DNA of 64,000 nucleotides from Amycolatopsis acidiphila. GTDB taxonomy: Bacteria > Actinomycetota > Actinomycetes > Mycobacteriales > Pseudonocardiaceae. The notes beneath the pieces are model-generated. The model was not told the DNA's origin, searched no databases, and saw nothing but the letters and a program-made list of their open reading frames with translations. Below are positions 26,181 through 34,104 of this stretch, in pieces. The translations under genes were made by a program, and so were the position numbers. Positions within the stretch are counted from its first letter, which is position 1. Each line of letters begins with the position of its first letter. Location of the stretch: positions 3,596,001 to 3,660,000 of the forward strand of contig NZ_CP090063.1 of the NCBI RefSeq assembly GCF_021391495.1, given 5' to 3'.

Positions 26181-28564
26181 TGTTCGACTCCTTTGTCCGA
26201 AGTGAGGGCGCGCCAGACCTTCTCCGGCGTCACCGGCAGGCTGTCCAGTTCCACGCCGTGGTCCGCCAGCGCCTCGCAGATCGCGTTCGCGATCGCCGCG
26301 CCCGGCGGGATCGTGCCGACCTCACCGACCCCGCGGATGCCGAACGGCGTGACCGGCGACGGGACCTCGGTGTGCAGCAGCTCGACCGGCGGCAGGTCCG
26401 CGGCCGTCGGCGGGAAGTAGTCCACCATCGACCCGTTGACCAGCTGCCCGGTCTCCGCGTCGTAGCGCAGCTCCTCCGTGAGCGCGGCACCGAAACCCTG
26501 CGCCAGCGCGCCCCGCACCTGCCCGTCGACGATTTTCGGGTTCACGACCGTGCCCGCGTCGTGGACCAGCACGAACCGCTCCACGCCGAACTCGCCGGTC
26601 TCCGGGTCGACCGCCACCAGCGCGGCCGCCGTGCCGAACGAGTAGGCCGCGTCGGACGGCTCGAAGTGCGACGTCGCCTCCAGGCCGGGGTCCTCGCCGG
26701 GCGGGATGCCCTGGCCGGTGATCGCGGCGCTGTAGACCTCCGCGAGCGGGACCGCCACGCCCGGCTCGGTGCGATGCCGCACGAGCGGACCCGCGATCTC
26801 CAGCTCCTCGGGCTGCACCTCCAGCCGGAACGCCGCCAGCCGCAGCGTCTTGCGCGCCAGCTGTTCCGATGCCTCGCGGATCGCGCCCGCGGCGGCGATC
26901 ATCGTGCGCGACGCGAACGAACCGGTGTTCAACGGTGACGCGGCCGTGTCGCCGACGTGCACCGTCACCGCGTCGTAGTCGGTGCCGAACACCTCGGCCA
27001 CCAGCTGCGCGAACGCCGTCTCGCTGCTCTGGCCGATCGTCGACACTCCCGTGTAGGCGTCGATCCCGCCGGACCTGTTGGCGCGCAACGTGATGCTCTC
27101 GTGCGCGCCGAACTGCGAGCCGCGCTTGGCGAGGAAGCGCGAACTGGCGTACCCGGTGCGCTCGACGAACGACGAGAAGCCGATGCCCACCAGCCGCCCG
27201 TCCGCGCGTGGCCGCCGCGGTGCCGCCCGGTGCTCGGCCCAGCCGATCCGCTCCGCCGCCATCCGCAGGCAGCGCTCGTAGTCGCCGCTGTCGTAGACCG
27301 CGCCGGCCGGGTTCACCCACGGCAGGTCGGCCGGCTTGAGCATGTTCCGCGCCCGCAGCTCGACGGGGTCCATCCGCAGCCGCCGGGCCAGCCGGTCCAT
27401 CAGCCGCTCGTACGCGAAGTTGACCTCGGGCTGCCCGTAGCCGCGGTACGCGCCGACCGGGGTCTTGTTGGTGAGCGTGACCCGGCGCTCGGTGTAGCCG
27501 TCCTCGACCTTGTAGGGACCGTTGAAGACCACGCTGGACAGTTGCGCGGACCCGAACGGCGAGTTCCAGCCGCCGATGTCGGTGGCGTAGACGTCGGTCA
27601 TCGCGAGGATCCGCCCGTCCGCGTCCGCCGCGATCCGGTAGTCGTGCACCGACTCGCGGCCGTGCGTGCTGGCCCGGAAGTGCTCACCCCGGTCCTCACT
27701 CCACTTGACCGGGCGGTGCAACGCCATCGCGTGCAGACACGCCAGCACGTCCTCGGGGAACACGCCGAGCTTGAGCCCGAAACCACCGCCGACGTCCGAC
27801 GCGATCGCGCGGACCTCGCTTTCACGCAGCCGCAACGACTCCGCGAGCTGCTTGCGGATCAGGTGCGGCACCTGGGTCGAGCAGTGCACGGTCAGCTCCC
27901 GTGCGCCGGGCCGCCACTGCGCGACGACCCCACGGGTCTCCATGGGCAGCGCCGTGACCCTGCCGATCCGGAACCGGCCTTCGACGACCACGTCCGCTTC
28001 GGCGAACCGTGCCGCCGGGTCTCCTCGTCCGTCCGAATTGGACGCGAGCAGGTTGGACCCCAGCACCGACGGGTGCAGCACCGGCGCATCGGGCTCCAGC
28101 GCCGCGAGCACGTCGACGACGTGGGGCAGGGGTTGGTACTCGACGTCGACCAGTTCGAGCGCGTCCTCCGCCAGGTGCCGGCTGGTGGCGACGATACTGA
28201 CCACCGGCTGCCCCTCGTGCGTTGCGACGTCCTGGGCGAGCGCATAGTACGGCAGCCTCGGTGCGCCGGGCACCGGGCGCAGCACGCCAAGCGGCTCGCT
28301 CAGCCGCTGGACCTCAGGCCCGGACAGCACGTGCTGGACACCTTCGAGCCGTTCGGCGGCGGAGGTGTCGACCCGCACGATCCGGGCGTGCGGGTACGGG
28401 CAGCGCGCCACGGCCATGTACAGCACCCGGGCCGGGTCGACGTCGTCGGTGAACTGCCCGTCGCCGCGCAGCAGCCGCTCGTCCTCCTTGCGGGCCACCG
28501 AGACACCCAGTGCGCCGGGTCTCCTGCCGGCGGTGCGTTCCGGTGAGCTCTCCAGCGTCGTCAT
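26174..28564 (-). CDS. Molybdopterin-binding large subunit of 3-hydroxypyridine dehydrogenase-type hydroxylase
   Basis: A 796-residue xanthine-oxidase-family large subunit carrying the molybdopterin cytosine dinucleotide cofactor. Typical elements are ARKEDERLLRGDGQFTDD at the N-terminus, SDVGGGFGLKLGVFPED, GAYRGYGQPEVNFAYERLMD, GVSTIGQSSETAFAQL, and GIRGVGEVGTIPP, whose glutamate is the expected base at the molybdenum centre. With the small and FAD subunits nearby it forms a three-subunit hydroxylase using water as oxygen donor. The ATG at 28562-28564 overlaps the small-subunit stop. Pathway context indicates hydroxylation of 3-hydroxypyridine to 2,5-dihydroxypyridine. Confidence 0.9.
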   Translation of the reverse strand: MTTLESSPERTAGRRPGALGVSVARKEDERLLRGDGQFTDDVDPARVLYMAVARCPYPHARIVRVDTSAAERLEGVQHVLSGPEVQRLSEPLGVLRPVPGAPRLPYYALAQDVATHEGQPVVSIVATSRHLAEDALELVDVEYQPLPHVVDVLAALEPDAPVLHPSVLGSNLLASNSDGRGDPAARFAEADVVVEGRFRIGRVTALPMETRGVVAQWRPGARELTVHCSTQVPHLIRKQLAESLRLRESEVRAIASDVGGGFGLKLGVFPEDVLACLHAMALHRPVKWSEDRGEHFRASTHGRESVHDYRIAADADGRILAMTDVYATDIGGWNSPFGSAQLSSVVFNGPYKVEDGYTERRVTLTNKTPVGAYRGYGQPEVNFAYERLMDRLARRLRMDPVELRARNMLKPADLPWVNPAGAVYDSGDYERCLRMAAERIGWAEHRAAPRRPRADGRLVGIGFSSFVERTGYASSRFLAKRGSQFGAHESITLRANRSGGIDAYTGVSTIGQSSETAFAQLVAEVFGTDYDAVTVHVGDTAASPLNTGSFASRTMIAAAGAIREASEQLARKTLRLAAFRLEVQPEELEIAGPLVRHRTEPGVAVPLAEVYSAAITGQGIPPGEDPGLEATSHFEPSDAAYSFGTAAALVAVDPETGEFGVERFVLVHDAGTVVNPKIVDGQVRGALAQGFGAALTEELRYDAETGQLVNGSMVDYFPPTAADLPPVELLHTEVPSPVTPFGIRGVGEVGTIPPGAAIANAICEALADHGVELDSLPVTPEKVWRALTSDKGVEQW

Positions 28565-29073
28565 GCCGTCCTCGCGCCGTCGGCCGTTTCGTCCTCCCGG
28601 GCCCCCTGCGGGTGCTCGGCGAACCACCGCTCGATAGCCGTTACGACGTTCTCGTAGCCGGTGCACCGGCACAGCACGCCCGCGATCTCCTCGCGGATCT
28701 CGGCCCGGCACGGCCGCTTCCCCTGGTACGCCAGTGCCGTCGCGGTCATCAGGAAGCCGGGCGAGCAGAACCCGCACTGCAGGGCGTGCTCCTCCTTGAA
28801 CGCCTGCTGCAGCGGGCTGAGCCGGTCGTCCTCGGCCAGCGACTCGACGGTCCGCACGTGCCGGCCGTCGAGCTGGCAGGCGAGCATGAGGCACGACTTG
28901 ACCGCCTCGCCGTCGACCATCACCGTGCACATGCCGCACGAGCCTTGCTCGCAGCCGACGTGGGTGCCGGTGAGGCCGAGGTGCTGGCGCAGGAAGTCCG
29001 CCACGTGCAGCCGGGCCGGGACGCTCGCGTGCACGAGCTTCCCGTTGACCATGGTCTCGACCTCGACGTTCAT
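28561..29073 (-). CDS. 2Fe-2S small subunit of the molybdenum hydroxylase
   Basis: A 170-residue electron-transfer subunit with two 2Fe-2S sites. The N-terminal plant-type ferredoxin domain has CEQGSCGMC and a fourth cysteine in VKSCLMLA. The C-terminal helical domain has CGFCSPGFL and VLCRCTGYENV. It passes electrons from the molybdenum site to FAD on the medium subunit. Unusually, the FAD subunit gene is not adjacent but lies four genes upstream, beyond the dioxygenase, deformylase, HD and SRPBCC genes. Start and stop overlap neighbours by four bases. Confidence 0.93.
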   Translation of the reverse strand: MNVEVETMVNGKLVHASVPARLHVADFLRQHLGLTGTHVGCEQGSCGMCTVMVDGEAVKSCLMLACQLDGRHVRTVESLAEDDRLSPLQQAFKEEHALQCGFCSPGFLMTATALAYQGKRPCRAEIREEIAGVLCRCTGYENVVTAIERWFAEHPQGAREDETADGARTA

Positions 29074-30116
29074 CGTTTCTCGGCCGGGCGCATGTCGGGC
29101 ACGGTGAGCTCGCCCGCGTCGACGATGAGCTCGTCGTCGAGGTACAGCGAGCAGCCACGCATCGGGATGTCGAAGTGGCAGGGGGTGTCGTTGGGTCCGC
29201 CGAGCTCGTTGTTCGGGCCGATGGAGAACATGACGTTGCCGTAGAAGCTGCGCAGCTCCATGCCCATGCCGCCGGGGAACTGGGTCAGCCCGTGCCAGTG
29301 TGCGCGCTCGTCGAGGCCCCAGCCGACGTGCGACATGCCGTAGCCGCGGGGGTCGTGGAACGACTCGATGTAGCTGCGCAGCAGGTCGGCGTCGAGGCCG
29401 GAAGAGCCGGAACCGCCGCGGATGTCGCGGATGAAGCCCTGTTCAATGGTGAGCTCGACCGGGGTCTGCACGTAGGTGTTGAACGGCAGCAACACGTCGC
29501 CCGGTGCCAGGACGATCTTGCCGTCCACGCCGTCGTCGGCGCCGCCGGTGAACACGAATGCCGCAGGCCAGTGGTCCCACCGGCCGGGCTGGTCGGTGTA
29601 GCCGTACTCCGACAGCGTCGGGTAGACGCCGAGGCGGTAGCTGACGTCGGTGCCGAGCGGGCTGGTGATCCGCATGGTCTGGGCCTTGGCGAGGATCTCG
29701 GCGGCGATCTCGACGCGCCCGCGCAGCTCCTTCGTCGGCATCAGCCGGGCCAGCAGCGGCACCGGCTCGACAGCGCTGAGGATGCGGGTGCTGGCGCCCT
29801 GGATTTCGAACTGCTCCTTGCTGAACAGCAGGAACGTGCAGTCGACCACCATGTCGACGCTCTTGAGCGCCTCCACCGCCAGCCTGTTGCCCTTCAGCCC
29901 GGACTCGCCGACCGCCCACGCGCCGGAGGAGCCCGACGGCGAGGGAAGGCGCAGGTGGAACGTCTGGGCGCCCAGCTGCTGCGCGGCCCACAGGAAGGCG
30001 TCGGCGTACTCCGCGCGCTCGCCGCCCTGGGTGAGCACGGCGACGGTCTCGTCCTCGTGCACGCCGGACAGGGTCAGCTGGCGCAGGCAGATCTCGTTGA
30101 ACAGGTTCTGGTCCAT
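29070..30116 (-). CDS. nicX: 2,5-dihydroxypyridine 5,6-dioxygenase (NicX-like)
   Basis: A 348-residue extradiol-type ring-opening dioxygenase converting 2,5-dihydroxypyridine to N-formylmaleamate. H263 (MSHVGWG) with H314 and D316 (CHFDIPMR) match the mononuclear iron ligands known for NicX (His265, His318 and Asp320 in the Pseudomonas putida enzyme, from memory), with near-identical spacing. Length equals the family norm. The N-terminal domain (VAVLTQGGERAEYADAFL) resembles the aminopeptidase-like fold of the family. It supplies the ring-cleavage step linking the molybdenum hydroxylase to the deformylase. Confidence 0.92.
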   Translation of the reverse strand: MDQNLFNEICLRQLTLSGVHEDETVAVLTQGGERAEYADAFLWAAQQLGAQTFHLRLPSPSGSSGAWAVGESGLKGNRLAVEALKSVDMVVDCTFLLFSKEQFEIQGASTRILSAVEPVPLLARLMPTKELRGRVEIAAEILAKAQTMRITSPLGTDVSYRLGVYPTLSEYGYTDQPGRWDHWPAAFVFTGGADDGVDGKIVLAPGDVLLPFNTYVQTPVELTIEQGFIRDIRGGSGSSGLDADLLRSYIESFHDPRGYGMSHVGWGLDERAHWHGLTQFPGGMGMELRSFYGNVMFSIGPNNELGGPNDTPCHFDIPMRGCSLYLDDELIVDAGELTVPDMRPAEKR

Positions 30117-30128
30117 GGGGTTGCTCTC

Positions 30129-30953
30129 CTATCGCTGGCGTGCCGCGAGCAGGTGCGGCCGGACGGTGTCGAGGAAGCCGGTCAGGTTGTCCCACGGCAC
30201 CATGTGGCCGGCCGCGGGAACGCTCAGGATTTCGATGTCGGGACGGCCCGAGCGCAGGTCTTCGGCGGCGGCGGCCGGGACGACGGGGCTGTCCCCGCCG
30301 CGGACGAGCAGGACCGGCGCGGTCAGCCGGGCCCAGTACTCGAAGAAGTCCTCGCGTTCGAAACCCTCGTGGGTCTCCAGCACGGCGGTCTCGTCGCACG
30401 AGGCCAGCACTTCGGCGCGCAGCCGCAGTTCGCGCTCCGGCCACTTCGGGTAGAAGCGGCGGATCTCGTCGGCAGTCGTGCCGCGCTGGGCTTCGTGCAG
30501 CTGTTCCAGGAAGGACTCCCGGGACGTCGGGTACGGCCCGCGGCCGGGGCCCGACGTCGGCGGGTCGACGAGCACGAGCAGGCCGTGGTCCCGCGGGGCG
30601 TGCCGCACCGCGTAGGCGGCGGCGATCCGGGCGCCCATCGAGTGCCCGACGACGACCGGCCGGTGCAGGCCGAGCGCGCCGACGAGCCCGGCGACGTCGG
30701 CCGCGTAGTCGGTGAGCCGGTACTGCCCCGACGGGGCCCGCTCGGTCTCGCCGCGACCGCGGGCGTCCGGGACCGTGACGCGGTAGCCCCAGTCGGCGAA
30801 GAGCACCGCGAGGAAGTCCGCGGTGACCGCCGGGCTGGTGATCCCGGGCAGGACGAGCAGGTCGGGGGAGTCCGGCTCGCCGTAGCGCAGGACACGGTGG
30901 CGCAAGCCGTTGGCTTCGGCGAAAACACTTTCCCCGGCAATGGCTGTGGTCAT
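30129..30953 (-). CDS. nicD: N-formylmaleamate deformylase (NicD-like alpha/beta hydrolase)
   Basis: A 274-residue alpha/beta-hydrolase. S105 in VVGHSMGAR, D129 in LVLVDPP and H249 in AAGHMVPW form the triad; each is four residues beyond the corresponding position I recall for NicD (101, 125, 245), a strong match. It releases formate from N-formylmaleamate to give maleamate. The ATG at 30951-30953 overlaps the HD-protein stop; 12 bases separate its stop from the dioxygenase start. Confidence 0.9.
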   Translation of the reverse strand: MTTAIAGESVFAEANGLRHRVLRYGEPDSPDLLVLPGITSPAVTADFLAVLFADWGYRVTVPDARGRGETERAPSGQYRLTDYAADVAGLVGALGLHRPVVVGHSMGARIAAAYAVRHAPRDHGLLVLVDPPTSGPGRGPYPTSRESFLEQLHEAQRGTTADEIRRFYPKWPERELRLRAEVLASCDETAVLETHEGFEREDFFEYWARLTAPVLLVRGGDSPVVPAAAAEDLRSGRPDIEILSVPAAGHMVPWDNLTGFLDTVRPHLLAARQR

Positions 30954-31543
30954 CGGTCCTCCTCCGGCAGCTGTCCGGTCGCCCACTCCAGCAGCGCCGC
31001 GACGGGTTCGCGGGCGGCGGGGACCCGGACACGGCCGGCCATGTAGGTCAGCTTGGCGATTCCCTTGTCCCGCGAGCAGCTGCCCGAGGACACCCAGCTC
31101 GCGGTGAGCCCGGCGAGGGTTTCCAGGTAGGACAGCGAGTCCGCGGCCTGGACCTCGTCGGCGCCGTTGAGCCCGCCGACCTCGTGCAGGCCGACGAGCC
31201 TGCGCACCTCGGCGATGTCGAGCGAAGCGGTGTCGAGACCGGCGAGCCAGAACCCGACGATCTCGGCCGAGCGGAGCATGTGCGGGTACAGGTAGAACGG
31301 GCTGTCCCAGTCGGTCGTCGCGTGGTCGAGCGCCGGGCCGCCGGGGAACATGCGCTCGATGTCGTGGGTGAGCGCGGCGATCCGCAGCTCGGCCGGCGCG
31401 TCCGGCACCAGCCAGACGAGCCAGTCGCGGGCCCGCGCCAGGTGGTGGGCCTGGTTGTAGGGCCGGACCCACTCGGCGGCCAGCGCCTCGGTCCCGCTCG
31501 CGGCGGGCACCTCGGGCGCGGTCCAGGGCAGTACGGACGTCAT
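30950..31543 (-). CDS. HD-domain metal-dependent hydrolase of the hydroxypyridine cluster
   Basis: A 197-residue HD-superfamily protein. Metal-binding candidates are the histidines in NQAHHLARA (33-34), H60-D61 in ALTHDIERMF, and a later histidine in YLYPHMLRSAE. HD proteins are usually phosphohydrolases acting on nucleotides or other phosphoesters. No step of the known maleamate route needs one. Its tight coupling on both sides (ATGA overlaps) and the two dikinase-like proteins in the same operon suggest a phosphorylated intermediate, but this is inference. Confidence 0.78.
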   Translation of the reverse strand: MTSVLPWTAPEVPAASGTEALAAEWVRPYNQAHHLARARDWLVWLVPDAPAELRIAALTHDIERMFPGGPALDHATTDWDSPFYLYPHMLRSAEIVGFWLAGLDTASLDIAEVRRLVGLHEVGGLNGADEVQAADSLSYLETLAGLTASWVSSGSCSRDKGIAKLTYMAGRVRVPAAREPVAALLEWATGQLPEEDR

Positions 31544-32151
31544 CGGCGCGACCTCCGGAAGCTCCTCGCGAGCGTCGCGAGGCTGACGGCCACCGAGACC
31601 GCGCTCAGTGCGGCCACGACCTTCGTCCACGGATCAGCCGCGGCCACGGGGGTGGGTTCGGCCACGGTGGACGCCACCGGGGTGGCGACCGGAGCCGCCG
31701 CGGTTTCGCCGCCCAGCGCGGTCTCGAGGTTGCGCGAGAACGCGCCCGTGACCTTGCGCGCCTGCTTGGCGACCACCTTCTGCCCGACGCTGCCGAGCGC
31801 CCCGGCGAGTGCGACGTCGCCTTCGACGATGACCGTCGTGCGGTCGCCCGCGGGCTCCAGCTGCACGTTCACCGTCGCCCGGACATTGCCCATCGCGCCG
31901 CGGACCGTCTTGCCGGTGGCGGTGAAGGCGATCAGCTTCTCCGGCACCCGCTCGACGATCTTGATCGAGGCGGCGAACGTCGCGGTCATCGGGCCGACGC
32001 TCTGGGTGACCCGCACGTCGATGTCCTCCGGACCGCGCATCGTCAGGTCCTCGACCCCCGGGACACAGCCCGCCACCCGCGCGGGCTCGTCGAAGAAGGT
32101 CCAGACCTCGGCCACCGGCCTGCCGACCTGGAACTCCTCACGCAACTTCAT
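31540..32151 (-). CDS. Stand-alone SRPBCC (CoxG-like) component
   Basis: A 203-residue protein with an N-terminal SRPBCC/CoxG domain (residues 1-150; FQVGRPVAEVWTFFDEPARVAGCVPGVEDL is split over the start of the family profile), an Ala/Thr/Pro linker, and a C-terminal helix (about 178-196) followed by basic residues, probably a membrane anchor. In the Ensifer adhaerens 3-hydroxypyridine dehydrogenase, a separate SRPBCC subunit is part of the enzyme, unlike other SRPBCC-containing N-heterocycle hydroxylases. Here it is again a separate gene, overlapping the FAD-subunit stop by 14 bases. It could bind substrate or aid cofactor assembly. Confidence 0.87.
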   Translation of the reverse strand: MKLREEFQVGRPVAEVWTFFDEPARVAGCVPGVEDLTMRGPEDIDVRVTQSVGPMTATFAASIKIVERVPEKLIAFTATGKTVRGAMGNVRATVNVQLEPAGDRTTVIVEGDVALAGALGSVGQKVVAKQARKVTGAFSRNLETALGGETAAAPVATPVASTVAEPTPVAAADPWTKVVAALSAVSVAVSLATLARSFRRSRR

Positions 32152-33007
32152 GGATTCCTCCTTGGGCTTCGCGCAGCTCGGTGAGCACCCGGCGCACGTA
32201 CACGGGCACCAGGTGGCGGCGGTACTCCGCGGAAGCGCGGACGTCCGTCGGCGGGTCGACGACGGTCAGTGCCGCCTCGGCGGCGACCGTCACGTCGTCG
32301 TCGGTCAGCCGGCTGCCCTCGAGCGCCGAGGGGGCGAGCACGGGGCTGTCGGCCACGCCGCCGAGAGCGAGGCGGACGCCGTGCCAGGTCCCGTCCTCGT
32401 CCCGGTTGCCGGTGGCGACCGCGCTGATGACCGCGAAGTCGTTGTGCTTGCGGCAGAACTCGCGGAACGCGAAGTGCTGCGGATGGGCCGGGAACTCGAC
32501 CGCGACGACCAGCTCGCCGGGGTCGAGCACGGTGGCGTACGGGCCTTCGTAGAACTCCGCCAGCGGGATGCGGCGGGTACCGGCGGGCCCGGCGGCGACG
32601 ACCACCGCGCCGAGCACGAGGCACGCCAGCGGCAGCTCGCCGGTCGGGTCGCCCTGCACGAGTGCGCCGCCGACGGTGCCGCGGTTGCGCACCTGCCGGT
32701 CGCCGATGTGCCGGACGATCCGGGCGAGCAGCGGCAGCCGCTCGGCGACGAGTGGGGAACGCTCCACGGTGGAGTACCGCACCAGCGCGCCGAGGACGGT
32801 CCGGTCGCCCGCTGGGAGGATGTCGTCGAGGTCGTCGATGTCGTTGATGTCGACGAGCGCGTCCGGCCGCCACAGGCGCATGTTCAGCATCGGGACCAGG
32901 CTCTGGCCCCCGGCGAGCACGCGGGCGCCACCGCCGTACTCACCGAGCCGGGCGACGGCCTCCGCCACGGACGTCGGCCGGTGGTACGCGAACGGAGCAG
33001 GCTTCAT
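32138..33007 (-). CDS. FAD-binding medium subunit of the molybdenum hydroxylase
   Basis: A 289-residue CoxM-type subunit. The FAD-binding loops ARVLAGGQSLVPMLNMRL (residues about 28-45) and RNRGTVGGALVQGDPTGELPL (about 108-128) are intact. The C-terminal CO-dehydrogenase flavoprotein domain follows (RLALGGVADSP). It carries electrons from the 2Fe-2S subunit to the respiratory acceptor or NAD. The ATG overlaps the stop of the ATP-grasp gene by four bases. Confidence 0.92.
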   Translation of the reverse strand: MKPAPFAYHRPTSVAEAVARLGEYGGGARVLAGGQSLVPMLNMRLWRPDALVDINDIDDLDDILPAGDRTVLGALVRYSTVERSPLVAERLPLLARIVRHIGDRQVRNRGTVGGALVQGDPTGELPLACLVLGAVVVAAGPAGTRRIPLAEFYEGPYATVLDPGELVVAVEFPAHPQHFAFREFCRKHNDFAVISAVATGNRDEDGTWHGVRLALGGVADSPVLAPSALEGSRLTDDDVTVAAEAALTVVDPPTDVRASAEYRRHLVPVYVRRVLTELREAQGGIHEVA

Positions 33008-34104
33008 GCGCCCGTGCCCCGGCTGCCGCGAGCCACGCCCACCCCCGCGAACCGCGCCAGCACGTGGTTGACGGCGGACTTCCGCTCACCGACCAGCTGC
33101 TCGGCCCGCCGGCGGCTCCACACCGTCTCCGGCCGCACCTGCAACACCCGCACGTCACCCCGTTCGCCGACGGCCCACTCGACGTCCTGCGGGCCGCCGC
33201 GGTGCTGTTCGATGCGCTTGGCCAGCTCCGCGAGCGCGCGGATCTGGTCGTCGTCGAGGCACGGCGACTCCTGCCGGTCCGTCTCCACCGGCACCAGACC
33301 GACCGCCGCGGCCGCCGGGTCGAACCCGAACTTCGACTCCTGCCGGGCCACCTCGCGCCGGATCACCTCGAAGGTCACCTTGTCCACGACGTAGCGGCTG
33401 GGCGTGATCCCGCCGCTCACGACGCCTTCGCCGAGGCCCCAGCAACCCTCGATGACCACCTTGGACCGGTCGCCGGTCACGGGGTCGAGGGTGAACATCA
33501 CCCCGGCCGCGCGCGCCTGCACCATCTGCTGCACCCCGACGCAGATGCCGAGGTCCGCGGTGAGCACACCGGCATCGGCGTCCGGCCGGTAGGTGAGCAC
33601 CGCCGCGCCGAACATCCCGGCCCAGCAGCGGCGGACGTGCCGCAGCAGGTCCTCGGCGCCGCGGATCCACAGGAAGGTGTCGTACTGCCCGGCGAAGCTG
33701 GCACCCGCGAGGTCCTCGGACTCGCCGCTCGACCGCACGGCCACCGGCAGGTCCTCCTGTCCCGCACGGCGTTCCAGCTCCGCGTAGGCGTCCCGGATCT
33801 CGCGCTCGAGGTCGGCGGGCAGGTCGGCGTCGTCGATGGCGGCGGCGAACTCGGCGCTGATCCGCTGCACGTCCGCCAGGTCGGCGCCGCCCGCCTCCGC
33901 ACGGACCGCACGCGCCCGCTCCGCCAGCCCCGCCGACTCCAGGAAGTGGCGGTAGGCGGTGGTGGTGATGCCGAACCCCGGGGGCACCTCGAAGCGCGCC
34001 GCGGTCATCTCGGCCAGGCTGCCGAACTTGCCGCCGAGCACGCGGTTGCCGACGGCGCCGGGGTCGTCGAGCCACAGGACGAACCGGGAAACGGCGGGGG
34101 TCAT
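33004..34104 (-). CDS. Pyruvate-phosphate-dikinase ATP-binding-domain protein
   Basis: A 366-residue protein equal to the N-terminal ATP-grasp domain of PEP synthase/PPDK. It has GNRVLGGKFGSLAEM, VRSSGESEDLAGASFAGQYDTFL with nucleotide-binding arginine, MVQARAAGVMFTLDPVTGD, VIEGCWGLGEGVVSGG and a final VLQVRPETVW. No PEP/pyruvate barrel is present. With the next upstream protein it forms a split dikinase-like pair reminiscent of phenylphosphate synthase or rifampicin phosphotransferase. Both proteins are reported to be needed for 3-hydroxypyridine dehydrogenase activity in Ensifer. It likely autophosphorylates the partner histidine with ATP. Confidence 0.88.
   Translation of the reverse strand: MTPAVSRFVLWLDDPGAVGNRVLGGKFGSLAEMTAARFEVPPGFGITTTAYRHFLESAGLAERARAVRAEAGGADLADVQRISAEFAAAIDDADLPADLEREIRDAYAELERRAGQEDLPVAVRSSGESEDLAGASFAGQYDTFLWIRGAEDLLRHVRRCWAGMFGAAVLTYRPDADAGVLTADLGICVGVQQMVQARAAGVMFTLDPVTGDRSKVVIEGCWGLGEGVVSGGITPSRYVVDKVTFEVIRREVARQESKFGFDPAAAAVGLVPVETDRQESPCLDDDQIRALAELAKRIEQHRGGPQDVEWAVGERGDVRVLQVRPETVWSRRRAEQLVGERKSAVNHVLARFAGVGVARGSRGTGA

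Noticed and set aside
26174..29158. Long minus-strand frame extending the Mo hydroxylase large subunit to nearly 1000 residues
   Set aside because: The extra 200 residues are a frame-shadow of the 2Fe-2S subunit gene; the ATG at 28564 overlapping that gene's stop is the credible start.
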